Part shown: piece after piece, positions 45,012 through 46,279 of the stretch | Numbering within the stretch: the first letter of the stretch is position 1 | How the letters are laid out: each line of letters starts with the position of its first letter | Source: an uncultured Lysobacterales bacterium | Lineage (GTDB): Bacteria; Pseudomonadota; Gammaproteobacteria; Xanthomonadales; Xanthomonadaceae | DNA length: 46,279 nucleotides | Assembly: GCA_946886865.1 (NCBI GenBank) | Contig: CAMPJI010000015.1 | Location: forward strand, 1 to 46,279 | Direction of reading: 5' to 3' | Position numbers and translations under genes: made by a program | Notes under the pieces: model-generated | Seen by the model: the letters and a program-made list of their open reading frames with translations, nothing else | Databases searched by the model: none | Told to the model about the DNA's origin: nothing

Positions 45012-46279
45012 CTAGATCCGCTGGATGCCCATCACCACACCCAGGCGGCGCACCTTGCGGATCACGTCGGCCAGGTGGCGACGGTCGCTGACCTCGATGG
45101 CAAAACGGAGCACCGCCATGTTGGCGTCGCGGTCGATGTACTCCACGCGGTCGATGTTGGACTCGACCTCCGCGATGGCCGCGGCCACCTGCGCCAGCGC
45201 GCCGGGGCGGTTGTCGACCTCGATCTTGAGCGCGGCGGCGAAGTCGCCGCTGACCTCGCGGTCCCAGCCCACCGCCACCCAGCGGTCGGGCGACTTGCGG
45301 TACTCGGCCACGTTCGAACAGTCCAGGCGGTGCACCACCAGGCCCTTGCCTGCGGTGTGGTAGCCCATGATCTCGTCGCCCGGCACCGGCAGGCAGCAGT
45401 TGGCGAAACTGATGACACCGCGCTCGGCGCCGGTGATCAGGATCTTGTCCTCGGGCAGCGCGACCGGGTCGGCAACACGGCGTTGCGCCTTGCCCTTGGC
45501 CGCGCGGGCCAGCGACAGCGCCACCTGGCTGGGCATGCGGTTGCCCAGCGCGATGTCGGCCAGCAGCGCCTCCAGGCGCGGATAACGGTGCTCGGCGAGG
45601 TACGCATCGACCCGTTCGGACGGCACCCGGTCGAGCGAGGTTTCAAGCGCCTCCAACGCCCGGTCGAGCATGCGGTGGCCGAGCTGCACCGCGTCCTCGT
45701 GGCCGATCTGCTTGAGCTGCTGGCGGATCGCGGTGCGCGCCTTGCCCGACACCACGAACTCCAGCCACTGCGGCTTGGGCGTGGACGACCTGGCGGTGAT
45801 CACCTCGATGCGCTGGCCGCTGGCCAGCTTGGTGCGCAACGGCGACAGCTTGCCGTCCACACGCGCGGCCACGGCCGTGTTGCCGACATCGGTATGCACC
45901 GCGTAGGCGAAGTCGAGCGCGGTGGCATTCCGCGGCAGCGACAGGATGTCGCCCTGCGGCGTGAACAGGTAGACCTCGTCCGGGAACAGGTCGACCTTGA
46001 CGTTCTCCAAAAACTCCAGCGACGAGCCGGTCGCATGCTGCGACTCCACCAGCCCGGTGATCCAGTTGTGCGCGCGGCTCTGCGCACTGTTGGGGCCTTC
46101 GCCGCCGTCCTTGTACGACCAGTGCGCCGCGATGCCGCGCTCGGCGATCAGGTCCATTTCCTCGGTGCGGATCTGCACTTCCACGGGCGAGCCGTAGGGC
46201 CCGAACAGCACGGTGTGCAGCGATTGGTAGCCGTTGGCCTTGGGGATGGCGATGAAGTCGCGGAAGCGCGCATCCAGCG
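45012..46279 (-). CDS. spoT: Bifunctional (p)ppGpp synthetase/hydrolase SpoT, 3' part
   Basis: The C-terminal 422 or so residues of a long RelA/SpoT-type protein; the 5' part lies beyond the window end. The frame stays open to 46279 and reads FRDFIAIPKANGYQSLHTV, the end of the synthetase domain, then EVQIRTEEMD. A TGS domain follows (EVYLFTPQGDILSLPRNATALDFAYAVHTD), then a helical region, a conserved-cysteine segment (FANCCLPVPGDEIMGY) and a C-terminal ACT domain (DNRPGALAQVAAAIAEVESNI). It makes and degrades the alarmone (p)ppGpp in the stringent response. SpoT rather than RelA is favoured by the ridA-recG context; the hydrolase domain is not visible here. Confidence 0.93.
   Translation of the reverse strand, partial: LDARFRDFIAIPKANGYQSLHTVLFGPYGSPVEVQIRTEEMDLIAERGIAAHWSYKDGGEGPNSAQSRAHNWITGLVESQHATGSSLEFLENVKVDLFPDEVYLFTPQGDILSLPRNATALDFAYAVHTDVGNTAVAARVDGKLSPLRTKLASGQRIEVITARSSTPKPQWLEFVVSGKARTAIRQQLKQIGHEDAVQLGHRMLDRALEALETSLDRVPSERVDAYLAEHRYPRLEALLADIALGNRMPSQVALSLARAAKGKAQRRVADPVALPEDKILITGAERGVISFANCCLPVPGDEIMGYHTAGKGLVVHRLDCSNVAEYRKSPDRWVAVGWDREVSGDFAAALKIEVDNRPGALAQVAAAIAEVESNIDRVEYIDRDANMAVLRFAIEVSDRRHLADVIRKVRRLGVVMGIQRI

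Overview
The window looks like a chromosome segment of a high-GC gammaproteobacterium of the Lysobacteraceae/Xanthomonadaceae (Lysobacter, Luteimonas or a close relative). This is inferred from protein content and gene order: class I aldolase, pyk, pgk, gap and tkt clustered; pilMNOPQ divergent from a class A PBP; a moxR-DUF58-DUF4381-bat operon; spoT-ridA-recG. GTAG-headed palindromic intergenic repeats, typical of this family, agree. No phage, plasmid, IS, CRISPR, rRNA or tRNA gene was seen, and most genes are core genes.

Layout. 0-10.7 kb: central carbon genes on the minus strand (fda, pykA, pgk, gap), interrupted by a GNAT gene and by plus-strand nrdA-nrdB. Four compound palindromic repeat arrays sit in the gaps here and nowhere else in the window. 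The 666-base gap between pgk and nrdA carries two NrdR boxes around a promoter, then a cobalamin riboswitch, then a candidate hairpin over the nrdA ribosome binding site. 10.7-15.2 kb: a secreted S1/P1 nuclease and a sulfide/persulfide detoxification locus: a BigR-like ArsR regulator with a DUF442 lipoprotein on one strand, divergent from persulfide dioxygenase, two YeeE/YedE half-transporters and a TauE exporter. One palindromic operator covers both promoters. 15.2-20 kb: an HD-GYP/EAL c-di-GMP gene pair and an acetyl-CoA hydrolase/transferase family gene.

20-30.6 kb: transketolase, a dicarboxylate/amino-acid symporter and the MoxR/Bat operon (moxR, DUF58, DUF4381, batA, batB-batC fusion, batD). 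30.7-38.6 kb: the type IV pilus assembly operon pilMNOPQ divergent from mrcA. 38.7-46.3 kb: a conserved hypothetical gene, citrate synthase, zinc-free L31, a nucleoside hydrolase, recG, ridA and the 3' part of spoT, which runs off the window.

The most interesting material is regulatory: NrdR and B12 control of a B12-independent ribonucleotide reductase, and a symmetric divergent operator for sulfide stress. Secondary points are the nested A-B-B'-A' repeat architecture, a hexanucleotide repeat in a lipoprotein signal peptide, an HD-GYP protein whose HD motif reads LD, and a PilN with a calcium-loop-like tail. I see no clearly undescribed multi-gene system. Motif and promoter calls were made by eye.
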